DNA from: AG25 sp035518815
GTDB taxonomy: Bacteria; Gemmatimonadota; Gemmatimonadetes; Gemmatimonadales; GWC2-71-9
NCBI GenBank assembly: GCA_035518815.1
Contig: DATIXG010000060.1
Coordinates: 124,001 to 188,000, forward strand
Direction: 5' to 3'
Length of the DNA stretch: 64,000 bases
The notes beneath the pieces were generated by a model. It saw nothing but the letters and a program-made list of their open reading frames with translations, was not told the DNA's origin and searched no databases. Positions within the stretch are counted from its first letter, which is position 1. Each line of letters begins with the position of its first letter. This document shows, in pieces, positions 33,213 through 41,254 of the stretch. A program made the position numbers and the translations under genes.

Positions 33213-34463
33213 TCATAACAGCATCGCCAGCGGATTCTCGAGCATGTCCTTCAAGGTTTTCAGGAACGCCGCCCCCGTTGCTCCATCGATCACGCGATGA
33301 TCGCAGCTCATGGTGAGCCGCATCCGGCGCCGCACCACGACCGCACCGTCCACGGGCACCGCCTGCGGCACCATGGCGCCCACTGCCAGAATACCCGCTT
33401 CCGGCGGGTTGATGACGGCGGTGAAGTGCTCGATGTCGAACATGCCGAGGTTCGAGACGGAGAACGTGGACCCGGTGTACTGCGCCGGCTGGAGGCGGCG
33501 GGCCCGGGCGAGCGCCGCCAGCTCGCGTGCCTCGCGGCCGATCGCGGAAAGTGATTTGGCGTCGGCGTTCCGGATCACCGGCGTGATCAGTCCGTCCTCG
33601 ACGGCGACCGCCAGGCCCAGGTGCACCTCGTTCCAGTAACGGATGTGATCGTCGGCGAACCAGGCGTTGCACGCGCGGTGCCGCACGAGGGCCAGCGCCG
33701 TCGCCTTGAGCACGAGATCGTTGACGCTCACCCGCTCGCCCTGCTCGAGCGTCTTGTTGAGCGCCTCGCGCGCCTCGGCCGCCCGCTCCATGTCGACGAC
33801 GGTCGTGAGGAAGTAGTGCGGAACGGGGCCGAGGGACGTGGCGAGGCGTTTGGCGATCGTCTTGCGGATCTGGGTGAGCGGCACGTCCTCGTACCCTGTT
33901 GACGAGATCGGGACGTGGGACGGGGGACGGGGGACGGGTGCGGTCGGCACGGGCGCTGCCACCAGAGGTGCCGGAGCCGGCGCCGCGGGCGCGTGCGCGA
34001 GATCCTGTCTGACCACTCGCCCGCCCGGGCCCGAGCCCGTGACGAGCTTCAGGTCCACGCCGGCCTCGCGCGCCATGCGCTTCGCCAGCGGGGAGGCGCG
34101 GACGCGGGAGGGGGCTGGGGGCTCGGGGCTCGGGGTTGGGGAAACGACAGGAGGAGCAGGAGCGGGAGGAGGTGCAGGAGCCGGAGCGGGGGTCGATTTC
34201 GCGACCGGCGCGGCCGGCGTCTCTCCAGGCACCCCAATGACGGCGATTTCCTTGCCGACCGGAACCGTGTCTCCCTCTTTCATGGTCACTCGCTGGAGCA
34301 CACCGTCTGCCCGCGCCACGAGATCCATGACTGCCTTATCCGTCTCGACTTCCGCGAGCGTCTCGCCCGCCGTCACCGCCTCGCCCTCGCGCTTTAGCCA
34401 CCGCACGAGGCGACCTTCTTCCATGGTGGGGGAGAGCGCCTCCATGAAGACGGGGGTGGCCAT
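33213..34463 (-). CDS. pdhC: Pyruvate dehydrogenase E2, dihydrolipoamide acetyltransferase
   Basis: E2 core of the pyruvate dehydrogenase complex, 416 residues. Domains in order: one lipoyl domain (residues 1-78, Lys43 in DKAVMD), a Pro/Ala-rich linker, a peripheral-subunit-binding domain (about 115-150, ASPLAKRMAREAGVDL), a second Pro/Ala linker, and the catalytic acetyltransferase domain ending in CDHRVIDG (His389, Asp393). ATG 34463 comes one base after the pdhB stop. It is one gene of the contiguous pdhA-pdhB-pdhC-lpdA series. Confidence 0.94.
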   Translation of the reverse strand: MATPVFMEALSPTMEEGRLVRWLKREGEAVTAGETLAEVETDKAVMDLVARADGVLQRVTMKEGDTVPVGKEIAVIGVPGETPAAPVAKSTPAPAPAPPPAPAPPVVSPTPSPEPPAPSRVRASPLAKRMAREAGVDLKLVTGSGPGGRVVRQDLAHAPAAPAPAPLVAAPVPTAPVPRPPSHVPISSTGYEDVPLTQIRKTIAKRLATSLGPVPHYFLTTVVDMERAAEAREALNKTLEQGERVSVNDLVLKATALALVRHRACNAWFADDHIRYWNEVHLGLAVAVEDGLITPVIRNADAKSLSAIGREARELAALARARRLQPAQYTGSTFSVSNLGMFDIEHFTAVINPPEAGILAVGAMVPQAVPVDGAVVVRRRMRLTMSCDHRVIDGATGAAFLKTLKDMLENPLAMLL

Positions 34464-34464
34464 G

Positions 34465-35448
34465 TCAGTCGAGGTAGAGCACGTGCCGCGTGGCGGCCAC
34501 GATCTTTTCGATCGATGGCTTGGCGGCCCGCTCGAGGAGCTTGTTGTAGGGCATGGGCACGTCCGCCTGTGTGACGCGCGCGACCGGCGCGTCGAGGCTG
34601 TCGAACGCTTCCCGCTGGACGACATCCACCACCTGGGCGCCGATGCCGGCGTGACGCCAGCCTTCCTCGATCACCACGCAGCGATTGGTTTTCATCACCG
34701 AGCCGATCAGGCTCGTTTCATCGAGCGGGCGCAGGGTGCGGAGATCGACCACCTCGGCGCTCACGCCGTGCTCGCCCGCCAGGTGCTCGGCGGCCTTGAG
34801 CGCGAGGGCCACGGTCTTCGAGTGGCAGACGAGCGTCACGTCGGTGCCGGCGCGCTTCACGTCGGCCGAGCCAATCGGCACGAGGTGCTCGCCCTCCGGC
34901 ACCTCGCCCTTCGTGTTGTACAACATCTCCCCTTCGAGCACGATCACCGGGTTGTTGTCGCGGATCGCGGACTTGAGCAGCCCCTTGGCGTCGGCGGGCG
35001 TGGCGGGCGCGACCACCTTGAGACCGGGGATGTGGGCGAGCCACGCGTCCCACGCCTGTGAATGCTGCGCGGCGAGCTGGAGCGCGGCGCCGTTCGGGCC
35101 GCGGAACACGATCGGCACCGACACCTGGCCGCCGGACATGTAGTGCAGCTTGGCCGCGGAGTTGACGATCTGGTCGAGCGCCAGGAGCGCGAAGTTCCAC
35201 GTCATGAACTCGACCACCGGCCGCAGGCCGGCCATCGCGGCGCCCACGCCCACGCCGGCGAACCCGAGCTCGGCGATGGGCGTGTCGACCACACGCCGCG
35301 GCCCGAACTCCTCGAGCAGGCCGCGGCTCACCTTGTAGGCGCCCTGATACACGCCTACCTCCTCGCCGATGATGAACACGTCGCCGTCGCGCTGCATCTC
35401 TTCGCGCAGCGCCTGGTTCAGCGCATCCCGGTAGGTGAGGGTCGGCAC
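34465..35448 (-). CDS. pdhB: Pyruvate dehydrogenase E1 subunit beta
   Basis: Beta subunit of the thiamine-diphosphate-dependent E1, 327 residues. Conserved features: DVFIIGEEVGVYQGAYKVS, RVVDTPIAELGFAGVGVGAAM, FRGPNGAA, HSQAWDAWLAHIPGLKVVAPATPADAKGL, and VVDLRTLRPLDE. GTG 35448 follows the pdhA stop by one base. The substrate could in principle be another 2-oxo acid; pyruvate is preferred because of the pairing with this E2 and lipoate genes. Confidence 0.94.
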   Translation of the reverse strand: MPTLTYRDALNQALREEMQRDGDVFIIGEEVGVYQGAYKVSRGLLEEFGPRRVVDTPIAELGFAGVGVGAAMAGLRPVVEFMTWNFALLALDQIVNSAAKLHYMSGGQVSVPIVFRGPNGAALQLAAQHSQAWDAWLAHIPGLKVVAPATPADAKGLLKSAIRDNNPVIVLEGEMLYNTKGEVPEGEHLVPIGSADVKRAGTDVTLVCHSKTVALALKAAEHLAGEHGVSAEVVDLRTLRPLDETSLIGSVMKTNRCVVIEEGWRHAGIGAQVVDVVQREAFDSLDAPVARVTQADVPMPYNKLLERAAKPSIEKIVAATRHVLYLD

Positions 35449-35449
35449 G

Positions 35450-36448
35450 TCAGTCCGCCAGCACGTGCGCTTCGAGCGCCGAGGGCTCGGGGTCGGGCGC
35501 GGCCTCGGCGAATTTCACGGCCGCCTCGACCTCGGCCTTCACTTCGGCGTCGAGCGCCTGGAGGCCGTCCTTGTCCAGCGCGCCCGATTCCACGAGCGCG
35601 CTCGAGAGCCGGGTGATCGGGTCCTTGCGCTTGTGCTCTTCCACCTCGTCCTTGGTGCGGTAGACGCCGTGCAGCGGGTCCGACATCGAGTGGCCCATGA
35701 AGCGGTACGTGCGGACTTCGAGCAGCGTGGGGTGCCCGCCGCCGCGCGCGCGTCCCACCGCGCGCTCCATCGCGCGCTGCACCGCGTGCACGTCCATGCC
35801 GTCCACCAGCTCGGCCGCCATGTCGTAGCTGCACGCATGCTCGACCACGTCGGTGACGGCGGCGACGCGCTCGAACGCGGTCCCCATGCCGTACCGGTTG
35901 TTCTCGCACAGGTAGATCACGGGAAGCTTCCACACCGAGGCCATGTTCAACGCTTCGTGGAAGGCGCCGATGTTCACGGCGGCCTCGCCGAAATAGCACA
36001 CGCACACCTGGTCGCCACCGCGGTACTTGATCGCGAACGCGATGCCCGTCGCGAGCGGGATGTGCCCGCCCACAATGCCGTGCCCGCCCATGAAGTGGCG
36101 TGACGTATCGAACAGGTGCATCGAGCCGCCCTTGCCCTTGGAGCAGCCCGCCGCCTTGCCGTACAGCTCGGACATCACGGCGATCGGCGGGACGCCGCGC
36201 GCCAGGGCCTGCCCGTGCTCGCGGTACGACGAGATCAGATAGTCGTCCGGCCGGAGCGCGGCGGCCGACCCGACGGCGACGGCTTCCTGACCGATGTAGA
36301 GGTGGCAGAATCCGCCGATCCGGCCCGAGGCGTAGGCCTCCGCGGCCTTTTCTTCGAAGCGGCGGATGAGCAGCATGGAGCGGAGCAGCCCGCGGTCGAG
36401 ATCGCCGCGCGCGGCGGCGGCGCCGGGTTGGGCGGTTGCGGTCGCCAT
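35450..36448 (-). CDS. pdhA: Pyruvate dehydrogenase E1 subunit alpha
   Basis: Alpha subunit of E1, 332 residues. The thiamine diphosphate region is YFGEAAVNIGAFHEALNMAS with VIYLCENN; the canonical first Asp is Glu (FGEAAVN), a known variation in related enzymes. The conserved phosphorylation loop region YRFMGHSMSDP and HDLLISSYREHG-type sequence (DDYLISSYREHGQAL) are present. ATG 36448 lies one base after the lipA stop, and the upstream frame is spurious. It heads the E1 pair. Confidence 0.94.
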   Translation of the reverse strand: MATATAQPGAAAARGDLDRGLLRSMLLIRRFEEKAAEAYASGRIGGFCHLYIGQEAVAVGSAAALRPDDYLISSYREHGQALARGVPPIAVMSELYGKAAGCSKGKGGSMHLFDTSRHFMGGHGIVGGHIPLATGIAFAIKYRGGDQVCVCYFGEAAVNIGAFHEALNMASVWKLPVIYLCENNRYGMGTAFERVAAVTDVVEHACSYDMAAELVDGMDVHAVQRAMERAVGRARGGGHPTLLEVRTYRFMGHSMSDPLHGVYRTKDEVEEHKRKDPITRLSSALVESGALDKDGLQALDAEVKAEVEAAVKFAEAAPDPEPSALEAHVLAD

Positions 36449-36449
36449 G

Positions 36450-37379
36450 TCAGCCCGCCGCGGTGGCGCGCTCGACCTGCTCCCAGGCATGGTAGCTCGA
36501 GCGAACGAGTGGGCCGGCCTCGACGTGACGATAGCCCATCGCGCGCCCGACCCTCGCGAGCTCGGCGAACTCCTCCGGCGTGTAGTAGCGGGCGATCGGA
36601 AGATGCTGGCCTGAGGGCCGGAGGTACTGGCCGAGGGTGAGGATATCCACGCCCGCCGCGCGGAGGTCGCGCATGGCGCCGAGCAGCTCGTCCCATTCCT
36701 CGCCCAAACCGCACATGATGCCGGACTTCGTCAACATCGTGCCATCGAGCTGCTTGGCCCGCTCGAGCAGCGCCAGCGCCCGCGGATAGCGGCCGCCGGG
36801 TCGCGCCAGGCGATAGAGGCGCTCGACGGTTTCGAGATTGTGATTGAGAATGTCGGGCCGGGCGGCGACGACGATCGCCAGGGCCTGGTCGTCGCCCTTG
36901 AAATCGGGGATGAGAACCTCGACCGATGTGGCCGGCAGGCGGCGCCGAATCGCGGCGATGGACGCGGCGAAACTCTCGGCGCCGCCGTGCGGGAGATCGT
37001 CCCGGTCCACGCTCGTGATCACGACGTGCTTCAGGCCGAGCCGCTCGACCGCCACGGCGAGGCGAGCCGGCTCGAGCGGGTCGACCGCCTGCGGCGTCCC
37101 GTGCGCCACCGCGCAGTAGGAGCAGTTCCGCGTGCACACGTCGCCCAGGATCATGAACGTGGCGGCGCGGTGCTCCCAGCATTCGCCCATGTTCGGGCAG
37201 TGGGCTTCCTCGCACACCGTGTGCAGGGCCAGCTCCCGCATCATCTGCTTCACCGCGACGTAGTTCGGTCCGCCCGGCGCGGCGACCTTGAGCCAGGACG
37301 GTTTGCGCCGGGAGGGGGGCTCGTGGTGGGGTCGCGCTGTCTGGGGTGCGGACGCAAGCTGGACGAGTGACGCGGCCAT
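36450..37379 (-). CDS. lipA: Lipoyl synthase
   Basis: Radical-SAM enzyme that inserts sulfur into octanoyl chains to make lipoyl groups. It has 309 residues, with the auxiliary cluster cysteines CEEAHCPNMGEC (Cys56, Cys61, Cys67) and the radical-SAM motif CTRNCSYC (Cys82, Cys86, Cys89). The C-terminal RSSYHA carries the conserved serine ligand. ATG 37379 is preceded by AAGGAC. A TATCTT lies about 23 bases upstream and could be a -10. It begins the lipA-pdhABC-lpdA-lipB operon. Confidence 0.97.
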   Translation of the reverse strand: MAASLVQLASAPQTARPHHEPPSRRKPSWLKVAAPGGPNYVAVKQMMRELALHTVCEEAHCPNMGECWEHRAATFMILGDVCTRNCSYCAVAHGTPQAVDPLEPARLAVAVERLGLKHVVITSVDRDDLPHGGAESFAASIAAIRRRLPATSVEVLIPDFKGDDQALAIVVAARPDILNHNLETVERLYRLARPGGRYPRALALLERAKQLDGTMLTKSGIMCGLGEEWDELLGAMRDLRAAGVDILTLGQYLRPSGQHLPIARYYTPEEFAELARVGRAMGYRHVEAGPLVRSSYHAWEQVERATAAG

Positions 37380-37443
37380 GACGTCCTTAGGTGACGGTGT
37401 AACGGGAAGATAGCCGCTTCAGGATGGGGCGGGTAGCAGCGAA

Positions 37444-38448
37444 TCAACCGCTCGGTTGAATGTCACCGCCGCGAGCCTTGAGCTGGCGCAGATGCTCGTC
37501 AATCTCCTCGCTCTGCGACAGCACACCGTCCGCGATGTCGGCCAGCTCCTCGGCGTCTTTCCACTGCCGCTCGAGCTCGGCTACTTCAGCCACTTCGTCG
37601 ACGGCCATTTCGAGCGCGAGGCGCCGCTCCGGGGCGAGCCCGGCGAGCGTGGGCTCGCTGCGCGCCACATCGCGGATCAGCTGCTCGGCGCCGCCCGCCC
37701 CGTCCACGTGCCGCGCGGCCACGTCCGCCCGTCGGCGCGCCGAGCGCGCTGCGTTCAGGAACGTGAGCCCGCGCCGCAGTGCCTGCGCGGCGTCCGTTCC
37801 CGTGAGCAACGCTGCTTCGGCGCCGCAGTGCGGGCACTGAACGAGGAGGGCCAGGCTCTCGTGACGCTCGTGCGTGATCCGCCCGTGCCGGAGATGACGC
37901 GCCCTGAGCCGCAGCACCGTGCCGCACGCATCGCAGATGGGCGGCTCCGGGAGGATGACGCGGCGACTGCCGAGCAGGGCGACATAGGCCCCATCCGCCA
38001 GGCGGCCCAGATTCCAGAAGAAGATGCCGAACGAACCGCCCGCGGCTGCGTTCACGGCGATTCCCACACCAACGGCCGCGACCATGACGGGGACCACGAC
38101 GAGCGCGCGCTCCCGCTCCCGGGCCTTCAAACGCTCGCCATAGCGCCACCCGGCGAGCTCGACGCGCGGCGGCGCGCCGACGCGAACCAGCTCGTAGCGC
38201 TCCCAGCGGATGAGCGAGACCTGAGCGGTGGCGGCCACGGTGCGGCCGGCGCGCGCGGCGCGGGCGACGGCCTCGATGCGTTCGAGCCGGTCGTCGAGCG
38301 GTGCGAGATTCCAGCGAGCGCACGCGGGACACACGACCCAGAGGCGCCCCCGCTGCTCGTCGAAAGCGATCCTCCGCCCGACGCCCAGTCCCGATGGACC
38401 GCCGTCTCCCGACAATGCGGCATCGCAGAATGCGCAGGTGCGATACAT
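37444..38448 (-). CDS. Membrane protein with four zinc-ribbon CxxC motifs
   Basis: Unrecognised protein of 334 residues. It has CxxC pairs at CAFC (near residue 5), CPAC (near 40), CDAC and CPHC (in the second half), forming two zinc-ribbon-like units around a hydrophobic region (ALVVVPVMVAAVGVGIAVNAA). A C-terminal coiled-coil-like stretch (LERQWKDAEELADIADGVLSQSEEIDEHLRQL) follows. It lies between thiO and lipA without large gaps. The four cysteine pairs suggest metal or RNA/protein binding; the fold is unknown to me. Confidence 0.75.
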   Translation of the reverse strand: MYRTCAFCDAALSGDGGPSGLGVGRRIAFDEQRGRLWVVCPACARWNLAPLDDRLERIEAVARAARAGRTVAATAQVSLIRWERYELVRVGAPPRVELAGWRYGERLKARERERALVVVPVMVAAVGVGIAVNAAAGGSFGIFFWNLGRLADGAYVALLGSRRVILPEPPICDACGTVLRLRARHLRHGRITHERHESLALLVQCPHCGAEAALLTGTDAAQALRRGLTFLNAARSARRRADVAARHVDGAGGAEQLIRDVARSEPTLAGLAPERRLALEMAVDEVAEVAELERQWKDAEELADIADGVLSQSEEIDEHLRQLKARGGDIQPSG

Positions 38449-38457
38449 CGGCGTGCC

Positions 38458-39567
38458 CTACGGTGTCGGCGCGTCGAGCCGCTCGGGCCGCCACGCGGAG
38501 ACATCCACTGCGGGTGCGCCCGTGGTGACGAGATCGGCGAGCACTGTCGCGGTGAGCGCGGCGAGCAGCACACCGTTGCGGCCGTGCCCGGTGGCGTACC
38601 ACAGGCCCGCGACCTGGGGGTCGCGACCCACGATGGGCCGGCCGTCCGGTGTGACGGGGCGCAGACCCGCCCACGTGCGGCGGACCGTGCCGGTCATCAA
38701 CGCGGGGAGCAGCCGGACGGCGCCGCGGAACACTTGCGCCAACCCCTCGTTCGTGACCCGGCTGTCGAAGCCCGCGTGCTCCATCGTGCTACCGAGCAAC
38801 GCTTCGTCGCCGCGCGTCAGCACGTAGCTGTGATCGTTGACGAGGATTCCGGCGGGGGTGTCGTGGGGCCACGGGGCGGCGGCCATCTGGCCGCGTACCG
38901 GCTCGACCGGGAGCGCACGGGGTAGCCCGCCCACGGCGGCCGACCACGCGCCGGCCGCCACGACGACGTGCCCCGCCGCCGTCGTGCCCTGCGAGGTGGT
39001 GACACCGGTGGCGCGGTCACCCGCGCGCCCGACGGCCTCCACCCGCTCCGCGACGAGGGTCGCGCCCAGGCGGCGCGCGTCGGCGAGGCAGGCGCGGGCG
39101 AGACTCTGGGGGTCGAGCGCGCCGTCCTCGGGTGCGAACAGGGCACCGCGGCACTCCGGCCCCGCGCCCGGCCAGCGCTCGAGCACTTCGTCGGGGTCCA
39201 GCCAGTCGCACCGCAATCCCGCCTGGCGCTGCGCGGCGACTTCGTCTCGCAAGCGTTGCTCGGTCGGGGCATCGAACGCGAGCGACGCGATGCCGGGCCG
39301 CCAGAAGCCGATGTCGATGCCGGTGGTCTGCGCGAGCTCGGGCGCGAGCGGCTCGTACAGGTCGCGCGCGCGGACCGAGAGGCTCACCGCGTCGGCGTCG
39401 GCCGGCTCGATCTGGGCCGCGAGCATGCCGGCCGAGGCGGGCGACGCGGCGGCGGCGTCGGGCCCGGGCTCGAACACGGTCACGGTGAGGCCGCGCAACG
39501 CGGCGGCGCGGGCGCATGCCGCGCCCACGACCCCTCCGCCGATCACCGCCACGTCACAAGATGGCAT
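38458..39567 (-). CDS. thiO: Glycine oxidase / FAD-dependent amine oxidase
   Basis: FAD-dependent D-amino-acid oxidase family enzyme of 369 residues, best matching ThiO, which supplies iminoglycine (via glycine) for the thiazole of thiamine. The FAD motif VIGGGVVGAACARAAALRG is at the N-terminus, and the C-terminal WAGLRPVTPDGRPIVG and ATGHGRNGVLLA complete the FAD site. No other thi gene is in the window, so a different primary-amine substrate is possible. The zinc-ribbon gene starts 9 bases after its stop. Confidence 0.82.
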   Translation of the reverse strand: MPSCDVAVIGGGVVGAACARAAALRGLTVTVFEPGPDAAAASPASAGMLAAQIEPADADAVSLSVRARDLYEPLAPELAQTTGIDIGFWRPGIASLAFDAPTEQRLRDEVAAQRQAGLRCDWLDPDEVLERWPGAGPECRGALFAPEDGALDPQSLARACLADARRLGATLVAERVEAVGRAGDRATGVTTSQGTTAAGHVVVAAGAWSAAVGGLPRALPVEPVRGQMAAAPWPHDTPAGILVNDHSYVLTRGDEALLGSTMEHAGFDSRVTNEGLAQVFRGAVRLLPALMTGTVRRTWAGLRPVTPDGRPIVGRDPQVAGLWYATGHGRNGVLLAALTATVLADLVTTGAPAVDVSAWRPERLDAPTP

Positions 39568-39643
39568 GCGCTGGCATCCCGCTGAAACCGTCCATTACAT
39601 TCCGACGTACACCTGTCGTACTATACGCATCAAGGAGGACCGC

Positions 39644-39856
39644 ATGTTTCGCAGCATTCTCGGCTTCGCTGTCTTCGCGGTTGTCGCCTTCATCGCGCTG
39701 AAGCTGGTGTTCGTCGTGTTCGCGCTTTCGGTCGGCATCGCGATGACCCTGCTGTGGTGGGCCGCCATGGGCTTTGTCATCTACCTGGTCATCCGTCTCG
39801 TCAGCCCGAGCACGGCCACCAAGATCCGCGAGATGATCAGGGGTCGTCCCGCCTAG
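39644..39856 (+). CDS. Small hydrophobic membrane protein
   Basis: Seventy-residue protein with a strong ribosome binding site (AAGGAGG) and two transmembrane helices (FAVVAFIALKLVFVVFAL and IAMTLLWWAAMGFVIYLVI). A short, positively charged C-terminus (TKIREMIRGRPA) follows. It lies alone between divergent thiO and the convergent NTF2-like gene. Upstream bases 39619-39624 (TACTAT) may be a -10. A function is not suggested by the sequence. Confidence 0.75.
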   Translation: MFRSILGFAVFAVVAFIALKLVFVVFALSVGIAMTLLWWAAMGFVIYLVIRLVSPSTATKIREMIRGRPA

Positions 39857-40287
39857 CGATCCCACGGCAGCAGCTGGCTCGAGTGGACGTGGACGATCCG
39901 CCACCCCACGGCCTTTTCCTCGCATATGAACGTGGCGCGTCCGACCTCGACTTGGTTCCCGCTCGCGTTCATCCACCGGTAGTCGATCGTCGCCCACGCG
40001 AAGTGCCCTTCCAGCGTCACGCTCGCCGCGGCGACGGCGACGTGGCCGTCAGAGCCGACGCCGGCGAACCGGGGCGCCGCGAGCCGCCCTCGCGCGTTTG
40101 CGACCACGACGGCGTCGGGCGTGTAGAGCGTATCGGCGGTCCGGTCACCCGCCGCATCCGCCGCTATGGCCTGACGCACCAGCGCTTCGACGCGGTTCGG
40201 TGAGGCCCGCGTGGCGGGCGTCGCGCGCTGCGGCGTAGTGGTCCGCGTGACGCAGGCCCCGGCGACGAGGGCGCACGCGGCGAGCAT
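39853..40287 (-). CDS. NTF2/SnoaL-like lipoprotein
   Basis: Protein of 144 residues with a short signal peptide and lipobox (VAGAC, Cys12). The rest looks like an NTF2-like fold (SnoaL or DUF4440 type): an N-terminal helix (RVEALVRQAIAADAAGD), TLYTPDAVVVANARG, GHFAWATIDYRWMNASG, and a C-terminal GWRIVHVHSSQL. This fold often binds small ligands. It is the last gene of the 45721-39853 series, 10 bases after the unknown gene. Confidence 0.72.
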   Translation of the reverse strand: MLAACALVAGACVTRTTTPQRATPATRASPNRVEALVRQAIAADAAGDRTADTLYTPDAVVVANARGRLAAPRFAGVGSDGHVAVAAASVTLEGHFAWATIDYRWMNASGNQVEVGRATFICEEKAVGWRIVHVHSSQLLPWDR

Positions 40288-40297
40288 CCGCGCGCCG

Positions 40298-41254
40298 CTA
40301 CCGCCGATCCAGCTGATCGAGGACCCCCCAGACGAGCAGCGGGATGAGGATCTCGTGATGCCCGGTGAGCTGGACGCCCCGACCCCCCGCCGCCGTGGGG
40401 CGCTCGACGACGTTCACGCGAGGTCGGTAGTGACGCTGCATGTCGCAGTCGCAGGCCGTGAAATTCGCCGGCTTCCCACCGTGCAGATTGCGCGCGATGG
40501 ACAGCGCCTTGACGAACACCTCGGGCATCATGACGGCGCTGCCGAGGTTGAGCACCACGCCGCCGTCGTCGAGCGCCGGCAGCGCCTCGGCGAGGCGCAG
40601 GAAATCGCGATGGGTCGTGGCGCCGAGCGCGGCCCCGTCGGCCGTGGGGTGCTGATGGATGATGTCGGCGCCGATCGCCGCATGCACGGTGACCGGCACG
40701 TCGAGCTTGGCGCACGCCAGCAGGACCGACGCTTCGGGCGTGGCCAGGGTGCGCCTGCGCGAGAGCTCCTGGGCCAGCGCCTCGCCCATGCCGCGTCCGG
40801 CGCGCGCCCCCTCCGCGATGGCGGCGTTCATGTCGCGGCCGGTCTCCTCCGCCATACCGAACGAGCCATCGTCCAGGCCGGCCGCCACGTCCTCGCTCGT
40901 GCCGCCGTAGGCAGCGAGCTCGAAGTCGTGAATCGCCGCGCTCCCGTTCATGGCGACCGCCGTAATCACCCGGCGTCGCATCAGCTCGATCAGGAGGGGC
41001 CCGAGCCCCACCTTGATCACGTGCCCGCCCAGCATCACGAGGACGCCGCGACGACCGACGGCGCGCGCCATCTGGTCCACCACGTAGCGCAGGTCGTTCG
41101 CGGCGAGCACGGAGGGGAGGGCCTGCCAGAACGCACCGAAGCTCGCGTCCGCGCCGGGAGGATGGGCGAGCTGGCCCGGGCCCACCCGGCTGGCGCGGCG
41201 GGTGATCGACACCGTCTTCAGCCGGGAGCGGTCAGCCTCGCGATAGTCGGTCAT
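40298..41254 (-). CDS. Conserved protein, unknown function (Rossmann-like)
   Basis: Protein of 318 residues without signal peptide or membrane helices. It contains VLVMLGGHVIKVGLGPLLIELM, VAMNGSAAIHDFELAAYGGTSEDVAAGLDDGSFGMAEETG and DCDMQRHYRPR. The first glycine-rich block suggests a nucleotide-binding Rossmann-like fold, and the family has a loose resemblance to deoxyhypusine-synthase-like proteins, which I hold only weakly. The gene overlaps the GT2-DUF3108 stop as ATGA, so it is part of that coupled operon. Confidence 0.7.
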   Translation of the reverse strand: MTDYREADRSRLKTVSITRRASRVGPGQLAHPPGADASFGAFWQALPSVLAANDLRYVVDQMARAVGRRGVLVMLGGHVIKVGLGPLLIELMRRRVITAVAMNGSAAIHDFELAAYGGTSEDVAAGLDDGSFGMAEETGRDMNAAIAEGARAGRGMGEALAQELSRRRTLATPEASVLLACAKLDVPVTVHAAIGADIIHQHPTADGAALGATTHRDFLRLAEALPALDDGGVVLNLGSAVMMPEVFVKALSIARNLHGGKPANFTACDCDMQRHYRPRVNVVERPTAAGGRGVQLTGHHEILIPLLVWGVLDQLDRR

